Positions 30,030 through 40,726 of a stretch of DNA of 64,000 nt are shown here, piece after piece (the stretch's first letter is position 1; each line of letters begins with the position of its first letter). The notes below the pieces were generated by a model. It worked only from the letters and a program-made list of their open reading frames with translations, did not search any database and was not told the DNA's origin. This DNA is from an uncultured Prevotella sp. (GTDB lineage Bacteria > Bacteroidota > Bacteroidia > Bacteroidales > Bacteroidaceae). The position numbers were made by a program, and so were the translations under genes. The stretch lies in NCBI GenBank assembly GCA_946402275.1, contig CAMIVY010000010.1, positions 1 through 64,000 of the forward strand, given 5' to 3'.

Positions 30030-31565
30030 ATGAAACAGGGAGTCTTATTGATCATGACGGTCATGGCCTTGGGGCTGACGGCTTGTACGGGCGGGAAGAC
30101 GTACAGGATTGGGGTGTCACAATGTGGCGGGGGACAATGGCGCGAGAAGGTGAACAGCGAGATGCTGGCTGCCCAGCATCTGTACGACCAGCCGGCGGAG
30201 GTGAGCATTGCCTGTGCCAACGACAACACCCAACGGCAGATAGCCCAGATAGACTCGCTGGTGGATAGTGGTATCGACTTGCTGGTGGTGGCTCCCAACG
30301 AGTCGGCGCCCATCGCATCGACCATTGCCAAGGTGCGTGAGAAGGGTATCCCCGTGATCTATTTCGACCGTAAGGCGACGAACGACCATTATACCGCCTT
30401 TATCGGTGGCAGTAATCAGGAGGCGGGCAGTATAGCGGCGCGCTATGCCATAGAGTTGGGTGGCCAGCATGTGCTGGAGATTACGGGTAGTATGGCAACA
30501 TCGCCTGCCCTTGAGCGCCACGAAGGATTTGCTACCATCATGAGTGAGCATCCTGCCATCAACTATGTTTGCAAGGAAGCCGACTGGACATCCGACAAGG
30601 CTTGCAGCATCATGGAGCAGCAAGTGAAGGCAGGACAGTTGCCCGATGTGGTGTTCTGCCACAACGACGGAATGGCCACGGGTGTGTATAAGGCTGTGGT
30701 GGAACTGGGCCTGGAGGGCAAAGTCCAGATTATCGGTATCGACGGATTGCCCGGCGAGGGCATTGAGTATGTGCAACTGGGTCATCAGGTAGGCTCGTAC
30801 ATTTATCCCACCCACGGCGAGAAAATCGTGAAGCTGGCCTTGGACATCTTGACGGGGCAGCCCTACGAGCGCGAGAACATCCTGAATGGCATGATGGTAA
30901 CGCCGCTGAACGTGAATTTGGTCGATTTGAACGAGCGTGAACTGATGGAACAGAATACGCACATGATTACCATTAACGACAAGCTGGAGGATTATTTCGG
31001 ACTGTATAACGCACAACGGAAGATGCTGGCGGCGAGCATGGTGACCATTCTGCTGCTCACCGTTTCGGTAGCGATAGCTTGTCGTGCTTGGTGGCAGACC
31101 AGGAAGACCATCCGCCAGCGCCAGTCGATGAACGAGGAGCAGTTGTTGTTCTATACCGATGCCAATAGTCGTAAGATTGCCGAGATATTCAGTACACCAC
31201 AGGAGAAACTGCCTGCCCCCAAGAAGCAGGACACGCTGTTTGCCGAACAGCTGAATGATGCCATCCGCAAGAATATGTCGAATCCGAACCTGAAGATGGA
31301 GGAACTAGGTGAAAAAATGGGACTCGGTCGCGTGCAACTGTACCGCAAAGTGAAAGCCATCACTGGTGTGACACCGGTGGAACTGCTGCGAAAGATGCGC
31401 CTGCAGGAAGCCTACGTACTGTTGGGTTCTACCACCAAGACGGTGGCGGAGATTGCCTTTGAGGTGGGATTCAACACACCGGGGTATTTCTCGAAGTGTT
31501 TCAAGGAGGAATATGGGAAACTGCCGGGAGAGATAAGGAATGGCGGGCTTTGCCCTAGTGAATAG
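30030..31565 (+). CDS. Membrane regulator 2: periplasmic sugar-binding domain, TM, AraC HTH; kinase and receiver absent
   Basis: YRIGVSQCGGGQWREKVNSEM; IGIDGLPGEGIEYV; short HisKA-like remnant MNEEQLLFYTDANSRKIAE; AraC HTH. Confidence 0.9.
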   Translation: MKQGVLLIMTVMALGLTACTGGKTYRIGVSQCGGGQWREKVNSEMLAAQHLYDQPAEVSIACANDNTQRQIAQIDSLVDSGIDLLVVAPNESAPIASTIAKVREKGIPVIYFDRKATNDHYTAFIGGSNQEAGSIAARYAIELGGQHVLEITGSMATSPALERHEGFATIMSEHPAINYVCKEADWTSDKACSIMEQQVKAGQLPDVVFCHNDGMATGVYKAVVELGLEGKVQIIGIDGLPGEGIEYVQLGHQVGSYIYPTHGEKIVKLALDILTGQPYERENILNGMMVTPLNVNLVDLNERELMEQNTHMITINDKLEDYFGLYNAQRKMLAASMVTILLLTVSVAIACRAWWQTRKTIRQRQSMNEEQLLFYTDANSRKIAEIFSTPQEKLPAPKKQDTLFAEQLNDAIRKNMSNPNLKMEELGEKMGLGRVQLYRKVKAITGVTPVELLRKMRLQEAYVLLGSTTKTVAEIAFEVGFNTPGYFSKCFKEEYGKLPGEIRNGGLCPSE

Positions 31566-31624
31566 TGAAACGCTTCGCTAGTGAAAAGTGAAAAACTAAA
31601 GGATTGAACGAAAAAGCCTTTTTA

Positions 31625-31652
31625 ATCAAAATTTGTTTCATGTATCATTTTT
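31625..31652 (+). promoter_or_regulatory. Candidate operator upstream of susC-2
   Basis: ATCAAAATTTGTTTCATGTATCATTTTT; GTT 68 nt before TTTGC. Confidence 0.5.
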
Positions 31653-31747
31653 AACGTTCTGTGAACGATATTTGATACATCCGTGCACGTTAGTTGGTTA
31701 TCTTTGCAGCAGATTTTTTAATTTTACTAACCAATTTAACAAAGCAA

Positions 31748-34700
31748 ATGAAACAAAAAAGATTCATTCTTGCATTAGCAAGCGTCTCAAAAAGACGAGT
31801 ACTGAGTTTCCTGATGCTCGCCATCTGTACTATGGTGTACGCGCAACAGGAGATTTCGGGAACAGTGGTCGATGCGATGGGTCCTGTCATTGGTGCTACC
31901 GTGATGGAGAAAGGTACAACCAATGGTACGGTGACCGATTTCGACGGAAACTTCAAGTTAAAGGTGCAGGCAGGAAAGACACTCGTTTTCTCCTACATTG
32001 GCTATCTGACACAAGAGCAGGCTGCCAAACAGGGAATGACAGTGACACTGCAGGAGGATGCCCTATCGCTGAACGAGGTGGTGGTAACAGGTTATACCAC
32101 CCAGCGTAAGGCCGACCTGACTGGTGCCGTTTCGGTAGTGAGTGTCAGCGAGCTTGCCAAGCAGAACGAAAACAACCCGATGAAGGCCATGCAGGGTCGC
32201 GTGCCTGGCATGAACATCTCTGCCGACGGTTCTCCTTCTGGTGCTGCCCAAGTTCGCATCCGTGGTGTCGGAACGCTGAACAACAACGACCCGCTGTACA
32301 TCATCGATGGTGTTCCCACGAAAGCCGGCATGCATGAGTTGAACGGTAACGACATCGAGAGCATCCAGGTATTGAAGGATGCCGCCTCTGCCTCTATCTA
32401 CGGTTCGCGTGCTGCCAACGGTGTGATTATCATTACCACCAAGAAAGGCAAGGAAGGCAAGATCAAGATTGACTTCGATGCCAGCGTATCGGTACAGACC
32501 TACGCCCACAAGATGGAAGTGCTCAATGCCAAGGAGTACGGCCAGGTATTGTGGGGTGCATACGTGAACGACGGCTTGGACCCCAACCGTAACAGCTTGG
32601 GATATAACTTCAACTGGAGCTATGATGCACAGGGCAATCCCGTGCTGAACAGTGTCGGCCTGGATAAGTATCTGGATGCTGCCGGCACTACGCCTGCCGC
32701 TGACACCGACTGGTTCAAGGAGACTACCCGCACGGGTTTGATTCAGCAGTACAACGTATCGCTGAGCAATGGCTCGGAGAAGGGCTCTTCTTTCTTCTCG
32801 CTGGGCTATTATAAGAACAAGGGTATTATCAAGCATTCCGACTTCGAGCGTTTCTCGGCACGTATGAATACCGAGTACAAGCTGCTGAAGATGAAGGATC
32901 TGGATGTGCTGACCGTCGGTGAGCACTTCACACTGAACCGCACCAGCGAGGTGCAGGCTCCTGGTGGATTCCTGCAGAACGTGCTGCAGTTCAACCCCTC
33001 ACTGCCTGTATATACCACGAAGGGCGAGTTTGCTGGTCCTGTAGGTGGCTATCCCGACCGTGAGAACCCTGTGGCCCGTCTGGAGCGTAACAAGGACAAC
33101 CGCTACACCTACTGGCGCCTGTTCGGTGATGCTTATCTGGACGTCAACCCCATGAAGAATTTACATATCCGCTCTACTTTCGGTCTGGACTATGCCCAGA
33201 AGGAGCAGCGTATCTTCACCTATCCTATTACGGAGGGTACTGTGGCCAACAAGACGAATGCTGTAGAGCCTAAGCAGGAGCACTGGGTGAAATGGATGTG
33301 GAACGCCATTGCCACCTATAATTTCGAGAAGGGAAAGCATCGTGGTGACGCTATGATCGGTATGGAGCTGAACCGCGAGGACGACCGCTACTTCAGCGGC
33401 AAGCGTTACGACTTTGCCGTCTTGGATCCTGACTACATGTGGCCTAACGCCGGTGTCGGCGAGACAGAGGCTTACGGTGGTGGCGAGGGCTTCACGCTGA
33501 CCTCTTTCTTCGGAAAGATCAACTATACTTACGATGATAAATACATGGCCAGCTTCACGATACGTCGTGATGGCTCGAGCCGTTTCGGTAAGAACAACCG
33601 CTATGGTACGTTCCCCTCTGTCAGTGCCGGTTGGCGTATCAGCCAGGAAAACTTCATGAAGAATCTGACATGGCTGGACAACCTGAAGCTGCGTGCCTCA
33701 TGGGGTCAGACCGGTAACCAGGAAATTCCCGTTATTGCCCGCTACACGCTCTATGAGAGCAACTACGGCGAGGCACAGTTCGGCGGACAGAGCTATGGTA
33801 CCAGCTATGACATCGAGGGAACGAACGGTGGCAAGCAGTTGCCCAGCGGTTTCCGTCGCACCCGTCTGGGTAACGACGACCTGAAGTGGGAGACCACCAC
33901 GCAGACCAACCTTGGTTTCGACTTCGGCCTGTTCCATAACGCACTCTACGGTTCGTTCGAATGGTATTACAAGAAGACTACCGACATTCTCGTCGATATG
34001 CCCGCCATCGGTGTGATGGGTGAGGGTGCCTCACAGTGGATTAATGCCGGTGAGGTGAAGAATAAGGGTATCGAGTTCAACCTCGGCTATCGTGGTGAGA
34101 TTGGCAAGTTCTCTTACGACATCACCGGTAACATCGGCACTTATCGCAATGAGGTGACGAAGTTGCCCGAGACCGTGGCAGCCAACGGAGCTTTCGGTGG
34201 TAATGGCGTGAAGAGTGTTATCGGACATCCGATGTATTCACAGGTGGGCTACATCTACGACGGTATCTTCTGCAACCAGCAGGAGGTGGATAACCATGCC
34301 GTACAGAACGGTGCCGGTGTAGGCCGTATCCGCTGGAAGGACCTCAATGGCGACGGTGTCATCAACGAGGCTGACCAGGACTGGATATACTCTCCCGTTC
34401 CCGACTTCACATGGGGTCTGAACATTTACCTGCAGTATAAGAACTTCGACTTCACCATGTTCTGGCAGGGTGTGCAGGGTGTTGACGTCATCACCGACCT
34501 GAAGCGCGAGACCGACCTGTGGCAGGGTCTGAACATTTCGAACCTGAACAAGGGTCAGCGTCTGCTCAATGCATGGACGCCCAACAATGCCGGTTCTACT
34601 ATTCCCGCCCTGAGCACGATGGACAACAACAACGAGAAGCGCGTGTCCAGCTATTTCGTGGAGAACGGCTCCTATGCCAAGCTGCGCACCGTCCAGTTGG

Positions 34701-34882
34701 GCTACAACCTGCCGAAGAGTCTGGTGGAGAAGATTTACATGACACGTGTCCGTGTCTATCTGTCAGCCCAGAACCTGCTGACCATCAAGAGCAAGAAGTT
34801 TACGGGTGTTGATCCGGAGAATGCCAACTTCGGCTATCCTATTCCTCTTAACGTAACGTTCGGTCTCAATGTATCATTCTAA
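31748..34882 (+). CDS. SusC/RagA-like TonB-dependent transporter (module 2)
   Basis: GYTTQRKADLTGAVSVV; LYIIDGVPTKAG; ASIYGSRAANGVIIITTKKGKEG. Confidence 0.96.
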   Translation: MKQKRFILALASVSKRRVLSFLMLAICTMVYAQQEISGTVVDAMGPVIGATVMEKGTTNGTVTDFDGNFKLKVQAGKTLVFSYIGYLTQEQAAKQGMTVTLQEDALSLNEVVVTGYTTQRKADLTGAVSVVSVSELAKQNENNPMKAMQGRVPGMNISADGSPSGAAQVRIRGVGTLNNNDPLYIIDGVPTKAGMHELNGNDIESIQVLKDAASASIYGSRAANGVIIITTKKGKEGKIKIDFDASVSVQTYAHKMEVLNAKEYGQVLWGAYVNDGLDPNRNSLGYNFNWSYDAQGNPVLNSVGLDKYLDAAGTTPAADTDWFKETTRTGLIQQYNVSLSNGSEKGSSFFSLGYYKNKGIIKHSDFERFSARMNTEYKLLKMKDLDVLTVGEHFTLNRTSEVQAPGGFLQNVLQFNPSLPVYTTKGEFAGPVGGYPDRENPVARLERNKDNRYTYWRLFGDAYLDVNPMKNLHIRSTFGLDYAQKEQRIFTYPITEGTVANKTNAVEPKQEHWVKWMWNAIATYNFEKGKHRGDAMIGMELNREDDRYFSGKRYDFAVLDPDYMWPNAGVGETEAYGGGEGFTLTSFFGKINYTYDDKYMASFTIRRDGSSRFGKNNRYGTFPSVSAGWRISQENFMKNLTWLDNLKLRASWGQTGNQEIPVIARYTLYESNYGEAQFGGQSYGTSYDIEGTNGGKQLPSGFRRTRLGNDDLKWETTTQTNLGFDFGLFHNALYGSFEWYYKKTTDILVDMPAIGVMGEGASQWINAGEVKNKGIEFNLGYRGEIGKFSYDITGNIGTYRNEVTKLPETVAANGAFGGNGVKSVIGHPMYSQVGYIYDGIFCNQQEVDNHAVQNGAGVGRIRWKDLNGDGVINEADQDWIYSPVPDFTWGLNIYLQYKNFDFTMFWQGVQGVDVITDLKRETDLWQGLNISNLNKGQRLLNAWTPNNAGSTIPALSTMDNNNEKRVSSYFVENGSYAKLRTVQLGYNLPKSLVEKIYMTRVRVYLSAQNLLTIKSKKFTGVDPENANFGYPIPLNVTFGLNVSF

Positions 34883-34895
34883 AACGACAGCCATT

Positions 34896-36617
34896 ATGAA
34901 AAAGTTATTATATATAGTTTGTTCAATCTGTCTCGCCGGTGGTTTCTCTTCTTGCGAGAGCTTCCTTGACAAGCATGTACCTCAGGGAACACTGAGCGAT
35001 GAACAGGTGAAGACTCCGGCGAATGCTGAGGCTATGGTGGTATCAGCGTATGCCATCTTTACTACGGCAGAAGATATTAACTCATCGTTCTCGATGTGGA
35101 ACTTTGAGGTTCGTTCCGACGATGCCTACAAGGGCGGTTCGGGTCCTGGCGACGGCGACGTGTTCCATCAGCTGGAAATCCAGCAGGGTGTGCTCACCAC
35201 CAACTGGAACATCAACGATATGTGGGTACGCCTGTATAACAGTCTCTCTCGTGTGAACAGTGCCATTGCCTTGCTGAACGTGAGCGATTTCGACATGAAG
35301 CAGCAGCGACTGGCCGAGATGAAGTTCCTGCGTGCCTATGGTCACTTCCTGCTGAAGCGTCTGTATAAGCATATCCCGTTTGTTATCAACGAGAACTTGA
35401 CTTACGATGAGTACAACAACCTGTCGAACCGTGAGTTCTCGAACGACGAAGGTTGGCAGCTGATTATCAACGACCTCGAGGAAGCGTTCAAAGTGTTGCC
35501 TGAGAAGCAAGCCGACAAGGGCCGTCCCACCAAGGCTGCCGCAGCCGCTTTCCTGGCAAAGGTTTATCTCTACAAGGCCTATCATCAGGACGATGAGAAC
35601 ACCAACCAGGTGACCAGCATCAACCAGGCTGAGTTACAGAAGGTCATTGAATATACCAATCCTACGCTCTATGCCAACTATGGTCTGGAGGCTGACATCC
35701 ACAACAACTTCCGTCCTGAGGAGCAGTTTGAGAACGGCATCGAGAGTATCTGGGCCATCCAGTATTCCCGCAACGACGGTTCTACCTATGGTAACCTGAA
35801 CTGGAGTTACGGACTGATTCCCCCCAATATCCCCGGCGCTACCGATGGCGGTACCGACTTCTTCAAGCCTTCACAGAACCTGGTGAATGCCTATCGTACC
35901 GGTGCCGACGGTCTGCCCCTGCTTGACACGTTCAATCAGAAGGACTACGACATGAATGTCGATAATGCCGACCCCCGTCTGTTCCTGACCGTTGGTATGC
36001 CCGGTCTGCCCTATATGTTCAACAAGAACTACATGATGGACAAGACCAGCGTGTGGAGCCGTTCCGGTGGTGTCTATGGCTACTATGTATCGCTGAAGCA
36101 GAATGTCGATCCTGCACTCATCGGTGAGTATCTTATCAAGGGTTCTTACTGGGCTTCTTCCATGAACCGCATCGTGTTCCGCTATGCCGACGTGCTGCTG
36201 ATGCGTGCCGAGGCGTATGCACAGCTGGGCAACAGCGAGCAGGCCATCGCTCTGGTGAACCAGATTCGCCAGCGTGCTGCCGGCAGTACCCAGATGATAG
36301 GCAGCTATCAGAACACCTACGGCGTGAAAATGTATGTTACCCCATATAAAGGCTCTTACAGCAAGGACGAGACGGTGAAGATTGTGAAGATGGAGCGCCG
36401 CCTGGAGCTGGCTATGGAGTCTGAGCGTTTCTTCGACCTTGTTCGCTGGGGCGATGCTGCCACCGTGCTGAACAAGTACTATGCTGAGGAGATTGACAAC
36501 TGCGCACTGTACAGCGATGCTCATTTCACTGCCAACAAGGGTGAATACCTGCCGATACCATTCGTGCAGATGTCAGCAGCGCGTGGCAACTACGTTCAGA
36601 ACTGCGGAAACTGGTAA
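34896..36617 (+). CDS. SusD/RagB-like lipoprotein (module 2)
   Basis: Lipobox GGFSSCES; MKFLRAYGHFLLKRLY; ERRLELAMESERFFDLVRWG. Confidence 0.95.
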   Translation: MKKLLYIVCSICLAGGFSSCESFLDKHVPQGTLSDEQVKTPANAEAMVVSAYAIFTTAEDINSSFSMWNFEVRSDDAYKGGSGPGDGDVFHQLEIQQGVLTTNWNINDMWVRLYNSLSRVNSAIALLNVSDFDMKQQRLAEMKFLRAYGHFLLKRLYKHIPFVINENLTYDEYNNLSNREFSNDEGWQLIINDLEEAFKVLPEKQADKGRPTKAAAAAFLAKVYLYKAYHQDDENTNQVTSINQAELQKVIEYTNPTLYANYGLEADIHNNFRPEEQFENGIESIWAIQYSRNDGSTYGNLNWSYGLIPPNIPGATDGGTDFFKPSQNLVNAYRTGADGLPLLDTFNQKDYDMNVDNADPRLFLTVGMPGLPYMFNKNYMMDKTSVWSRSGGVYGYYVSLKQNVDPALIGEYLIKGSYWASSMNRIVFRYADVLLMRAEAYAQLGNSEQAIALVNQIRQRAAGSTQMIGSYQNTYGVKMYVTPYKGSYSKDETVKIVKMERRLELAMESERFFDLVRWGDAATVLNKYYAEEIDNCALYSDAHFTANKGEYLPIPFVQMSAARGNYVQNCGNW

Positions 36618-36706
36618 ATAAAAATGAGAAATGAGTAATGAGAAATGAGTAATGAATTTCTGATCGTTTCTGAATTATGAATAATGCATTATAAATTATG
36701 AATTAT

Positions 36707-38101
36707 ATGAAAAAGATATTCAATATATTCTGTGCCCTCTGCCTGGCCCTTGGCCTGTGGTCATGCTCTAGCGACCATGTTAGCGACCTTCGGCTTTCCG
36801 GCGACTGCATGGTGGAAGCTTTGACGCTCGACGCCTATGAGGGTAATATCGACCTGACCTCCCGCAGCATCGTGGTCCGTTTGCCGGAGGTGTATGAGAC
36901 ATCTTCCATGACGGTCAGCAAGCTGACGCTCTCCGAGGGTGCTACTTGTAATGTGAAGCAGGGTGAGACCCTCGACATGGACAATGCCAAGTCGCTGATA
37001 GTTCGCAATGGTGACGTATCGCTGGAGTGGACTCTTTATGTGATGCACGATGAGGCTCGCATCTACAGTTTCGTCATCAACGACATCTATACGGGTTCTA
37101 TCGACGAGTCTAAGAAGACCATCACCGTCTATCTGCCCGGTGGCATGGACCTGAGCAATCTGGTGCCCACCATTTCCTACAGTGCCAATGCCACGCTATC
37201 GCCCGCAACGGGTGTTGCCCAGGACTTCACCCATCCTGTGAAGTATAAGGTGACCAACAACTCCGCCGAGAGCGAATACACCGTCACGGTGATCTCTATC
37301 GACAAGCCCTATGCCCTGTTCCTGGGTACAGCTCCTACGATGGACGACCTCGACCCAGAGGCCAAGGCTGCTTGCCAGTGGATGCTGGGCAATGTTCCCA
37401 AGACCCTCTATGCTTCGTTTGCCGACCTCCGTGCCGGAACCATCGACCTCTCTGAGTGTAAGGTGATGTGGTGGCACTTCCACTACGACGGTGGTGTTGA
37501 CGGTCACGACCAGTTCGTGCTGAAAGCTCCCGAAGCTATGAACACGCTCAACGAGCTTCGTTCGTTCTACGAGAATGGCGGTTCGTTCTTCTTCACACGC
37601 TATGCCACGAATGTTCCTTCGTTCATCGGTGTTACCGGTGACGACGAGTGGACCACACCAAACAACTGCTGGGGTCAGAACGAGTTCGAGGCAGAGACCT
37701 GCGGCGGTCCTTGGGAATTCCAGATGTACGCCGGACAGCAGGGTCATCCGCTTTGGCAGGGCATCATTGCCGGCGACGATCCTAACCGCGTCTATTGCAC
37801 CGATGCCGGTTATCACATCACCAACTCCACCGCTCAGTATCACATCGGAGCAGACTGGGGTGGCTATGACAACCACGGAGCTTGGGAAGCCCGCACGGGA
37901 GGTACCATCCTTGGTGTCGGTGGCGACGGTGCCGTGGTAGCCTGGGAGTATCCTGCCCACGATGGCAAGGGTCACGTTATCTGTATCGGCTCCGGTTGCT
38001 ACGACTGGTTCTCTTACACCTACGAACCTGGCTATACCGAGAAGTTCCACAAGAACATCGAGATAATCACGTCGAATGCTTTCAACATTTTAACGAAATA
38101 A
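36707..38101 (+). CDS. Surface glycan-binding lipoprotein, DUF4960-like (module 2)
   Basis: Lipobox GLWSCSSD; SGBP position; C-terminal ILGVGGDGAVVAWEYPAHDGKGHVICIGSGCYDW. Confidence 0.75.
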   Translation: MKKIFNIFCALCLALGLWSCSSDHVSDLRLSGDCMVEALTLDAYEGNIDLTSRSIVVRLPEVYETSSMTVSKLTLSEGATCNVKQGETLDMDNAKSLIVRNGDVSLEWTLYVMHDEARIYSFVINDIYTGSIDESKKTITVYLPGGMDLSNLVPTISYSANATLSPATGVAQDFTHPVKYKVTNNSAESEYTVTVISIDKPYALFLGTAPTMDDLDPEAKAACQWMLGNVPKTLYASFADLRAGTIDLSECKVMWWHFHYDGGVDGHDQFVLKAPEAMNTLNELRSFYENGGSFFFTRYATNVPSFIGVTGDDEWTTPNNCWGQNEFEAETCGGPWEFQMYAGQQGHPLWQGIIAGDDPNRVYCTDAGYHITNSTAQYHIGADWGGYDNHGAWEARTGGTILGVGGDGAVVAWEYPAHDGKGHVICIGSGCYDWFSYTYEPGYTEKFHKNIEIITSNAFNILTK

Positions 38102-38107
38102 CGCATT

Positions 38108-39700
38108 ATGAAAAAGATGTATAATATATTCTATACCGGTCTGGTGGGCTGCGCCTTGTGCGCAGCAGGCACCAGCTGCAGTGACGACACCTACAGTCCT
38201 GACCCCGACAAGAACTGGGCTGGTACGACGGAGTTTTTCACCCCCACCGAGCCTAACGCACAGCAGACGTACTACAATCCGCAGATTGGCCGTTGTGGCG
38301 ACCCTATGCCGTTCTACGACGAGAATACCGGTGATTTCAAGGTTCTTTACCTCCAGGAGTATGTCAACAACGGACCTACCTACCACCCCTTCTGGGCGGT
38401 GACCACCGACGACTGCGCCAACTACGAGTCGCTGGGCGAAATCCTCCCCACCGGTTCTTCCGTGATGGATGCCGATGCAGCACTGGGTACGGGTTGTGCC
38501 GTCTATAGCGAGGCCGACAAGCAGTACTACATCTATTATACCGGTCACAGTTTCCAGGCTGGTAGTGTCCGCGAGGTGGTGATGCGCGCTACGTCGCCCG
38601 ACTTCAAGACATGGACCAAGGACTACCAGTGGACGCTGAAGGGTTCCGACTACAACACCGGCACCGACTTCCGCGATCCTCAGGTGTTCAAGGCCGACGA
38701 CGGTCTGTGGCACATGGTAATTTCCGGCAAGCTGAAGTTCCTCGACTTCAAGTCAACCGACCTGAAGAACTGGGAATACGTAGGTCAGTTCAACATGGTA
38801 TGGGACCGCATGTGTGAGTGCCCCGACATCTTCAAGATGGGCGACTGGTGGTACTTCATCTACAGCGAGGGTTACCGTACCGACTGGAGCCGTAAGGTGA
38901 AGTACATGATGGCCAAGAGTTTCCAGGGACTGAAGGACTGCTTCGGCGACCCGGGTGCCCACTGGCCTCAGGACGGCAAGGAGGGAGTGCTCGACACCCG
39001 TGCTTTCTATGCCGGCAAGACAGCCTCCAACGGCACCGACCGCTACATCTGGGGATGGTGCCCCATCCGCGAGGGAGCCACCCTCTTCGACAAGAACATC
39101 AACGTAGGTGCTGACAGCGAGCCCGCATGGGCCGGTGCACTGGTATGCCACAAGATCATCCAGCATGCCGACGGCACGCTGACCCTCGGTGCTGTGCCCG
39201 CCATCGCCGACAAATACACCAAGGACCAGTCGCTGAATGTCATGGCCAGCAACGGATATAACAACGGTACACTCAGCGGCGACGGAGCCTACGTGCTCTA
39301 CAATCGACTGGGCGCCTGCAACCACATCTCGTTCACCGTCAAGACTGCCGGCAACTCCGACAAGTTCGGTATCTCCGTAGTGCGTGCCACCGACTCGAAG
39401 AAATACTACACCATGGTTGTTAACCCCGAGAACGACAACTGGCGCAAGGTTAATTTCGAAGAGGAAGGCAGCGAGGGTCACGGATTCATCCGCGGTATCG
39501 ACGGCTACGGCTTCGCCCGTCCTGCTGACAACACCTACAAGGTGGATATCTACACCGACAACTCCGTGCTCGTCATGTACATCAACGACAACGTATGCTA
39601 CACCAACCGCATCTATGGCATCACAAAGAACTGCTGGAGCATCAATAGCTACGACGGAGGCACCGTCACCGTCAGCGACGTGAAGGTGAGAGTACAGTAA
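38108..39700 (+). CDS. Divergent GH32/GH43-fold lipoprotein
   Basis: GRCGDPMPFYDENTGDFKVLYLQEY; TDFRDPQVFKADDG; CECPDIFKMGDWWYFIYS. Confidence 0.8.
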   Translation: MKKMYNIFYTGLVGCALCAAGTSCSDDTYSPDPDKNWAGTTEFFTPTEPNAQQTYYNPQIGRCGDPMPFYDENTGDFKVLYLQEYVNNGPTYHPFWAVTTDDCANYESLGEILPTGSSVMDADAALGTGCAVYSEADKQYYIYYTGHSFQAGSVREVVMRATSPDFKTWTKDYQWTLKGSDYNTGTDFRDPQVFKADDGLWHMVISGKLKFLDFKSTDLKNWEYVGQFNMVWDRMCECPDIFKMGDWWYFIYSEGYRTDWSRKVKYMMAKSFQGLKDCFGDPGAHWPQDGKEGVLDTRAFYAGKTASNGTDRYIWGWCPIREGATLFDKNINVGADSEPAWAGALVCHKIIQHADGTLTLGAVPAIADKYTKDQSLNVMASNGYNNGTLSGDGAYVLYNRLGACNHISFTVKTAGNSDKFGISVVRATDSKKYYTMVVNPENDNWRKVNFEEEGSEGHGFIRGIDGYGFARPADNTYKVDIYTDNSVLVMYINDNVCYTNRIYGITKNCWSINSYDGGTVTVSDVKVRVQ

Positions 39701-39710
39701 AACTATTTGT

Positions 39711-39747
39711 CATTGACTGCGGAAAACATCACCCTCCGCAGTCAATG
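39711..39747. terminator. Terminator hairpin
   Basis: CATTGACTGCGGA-N11-TCCGCAGTCAATG. Confidence 0.8.
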
Positions 39748-39774
39748 ATTTCTATTAATAAAAAACAATTATAT

Positions 39775-40635
39775 ATGAAAAAAGTATTTTTACTCCTATG
39801 CCTGATGGCAACTACTTCTATCGCTATGGCTACTGATCTGTGGGAAGGTACGCATGCGGTAGATTGGTCTAAAACACTGACTATCGAGGCCGCAAGGTTT
39901 GCAGAAGCCCAAGTAGGTCAGAAAATCGTCGTCGAATTTAAGGACGCCACAGGTGAGGTCATCGAATTGCACAGTAACGGCGGCATGCTGCCCGGCACTC
40001 GCTATATGCACAAAATCTTTGCAGACCAGAACAATATGGAGGTGTTTATCACTCCAGGCATGCTGGCTTGTCTGAAGAATCATGGACTGGAGATTTGCGG
40101 TACTGGTTTCACCGCCACCAAGATATGGTATGGCGACGGCAAGGACAATGTCGATGAGAATACCGTCTGGACAGGTTACTTCTGGATGGACGAGTGGAGT
40201 ACCCTGGAGATAGCAAAGACTTCATTCGACGGCATTAACTGGAGCGACTACAAGGCTATCCGCTTCTATTCGGAGGCCAACCGCACCGACTATGTCATCA
40301 ACGTACTTACCAAGTGGGGCGACGGTGGCAAGTTGGGCGACCAGACCACTATGACCATGACCACCGGGTATGCCGAACTCAGTCTTGAGGGCATCAATAT
40401 GGATGAAGCCCTCAAAGACGTGGACCGCCTTATGGTTCAGTGCAACAAGGAAGGCGGCAATGCCTTTAACTTCACCGACATCGTACTCGTAAAGAAAGAG
40501 AGCACAGGTGTTCATGAACTGTCAGCCTATCCCTCATCAAACACTTCTGAGGTGATATACAACCTCGCTGGCCAAAAAGTTCATAATCCAGGAAAAGGAC
40601 TCTATATCGTTAACGGAAAGAAAGTTCTTAGATAA
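39775..40635 (+). CDS. Secreted protein with two CBM-like repeats and short C-terminal tail, function unknown
   Basis: Signal peptide; LWEGTHAVDWSKTLTIEAARF and VWTGYFWMDEWSTLEIAKTSF; tail YNLAGQKVHNPGKGLYIVNGKKVLR. Confidence 0.7.
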   Translation: MKKVFLLLCLMATTSIAMATDLWEGTHAVDWSKTLTIEAARFAEAQVGQKIVVEFKDATGEVIELHSNGGMLPGTRYMHKIFADQNNMEVFITPGMLACLKNHGLEICGTGFTATKIWYGDGKDNVDENTVWTGYFWMDEWSTLEIAKTSFDGINWSDYKAIRFYSEANRTDYVINVLTKWGDGGKLGDQTTMTMTTGYAELSLEGINMDEALKDVDRLMVQCNKEGGNAFNFTDIVLVKKESTGVHELSAYPSSNTSEVIYNLAGQKVHNPGKGLYIVNGKKVLR

Positions 40636-40688
40636 AGTTAATAGTTAGATTTTACAAAGGTATAAGATTGCTTTTGTTTCATTTAGTG

Positions 40689-40717
40689 AAGGCGCAACCA
40701 TTACGGCTGCGCCTTTT
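40689..40717. terminator. Terminator hairpin
   Basis: AAGGCGCA-N13-TGCGCCTTTT. Confidence 0.8.
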
Positions 40718-40726
40718 CTGATATGG

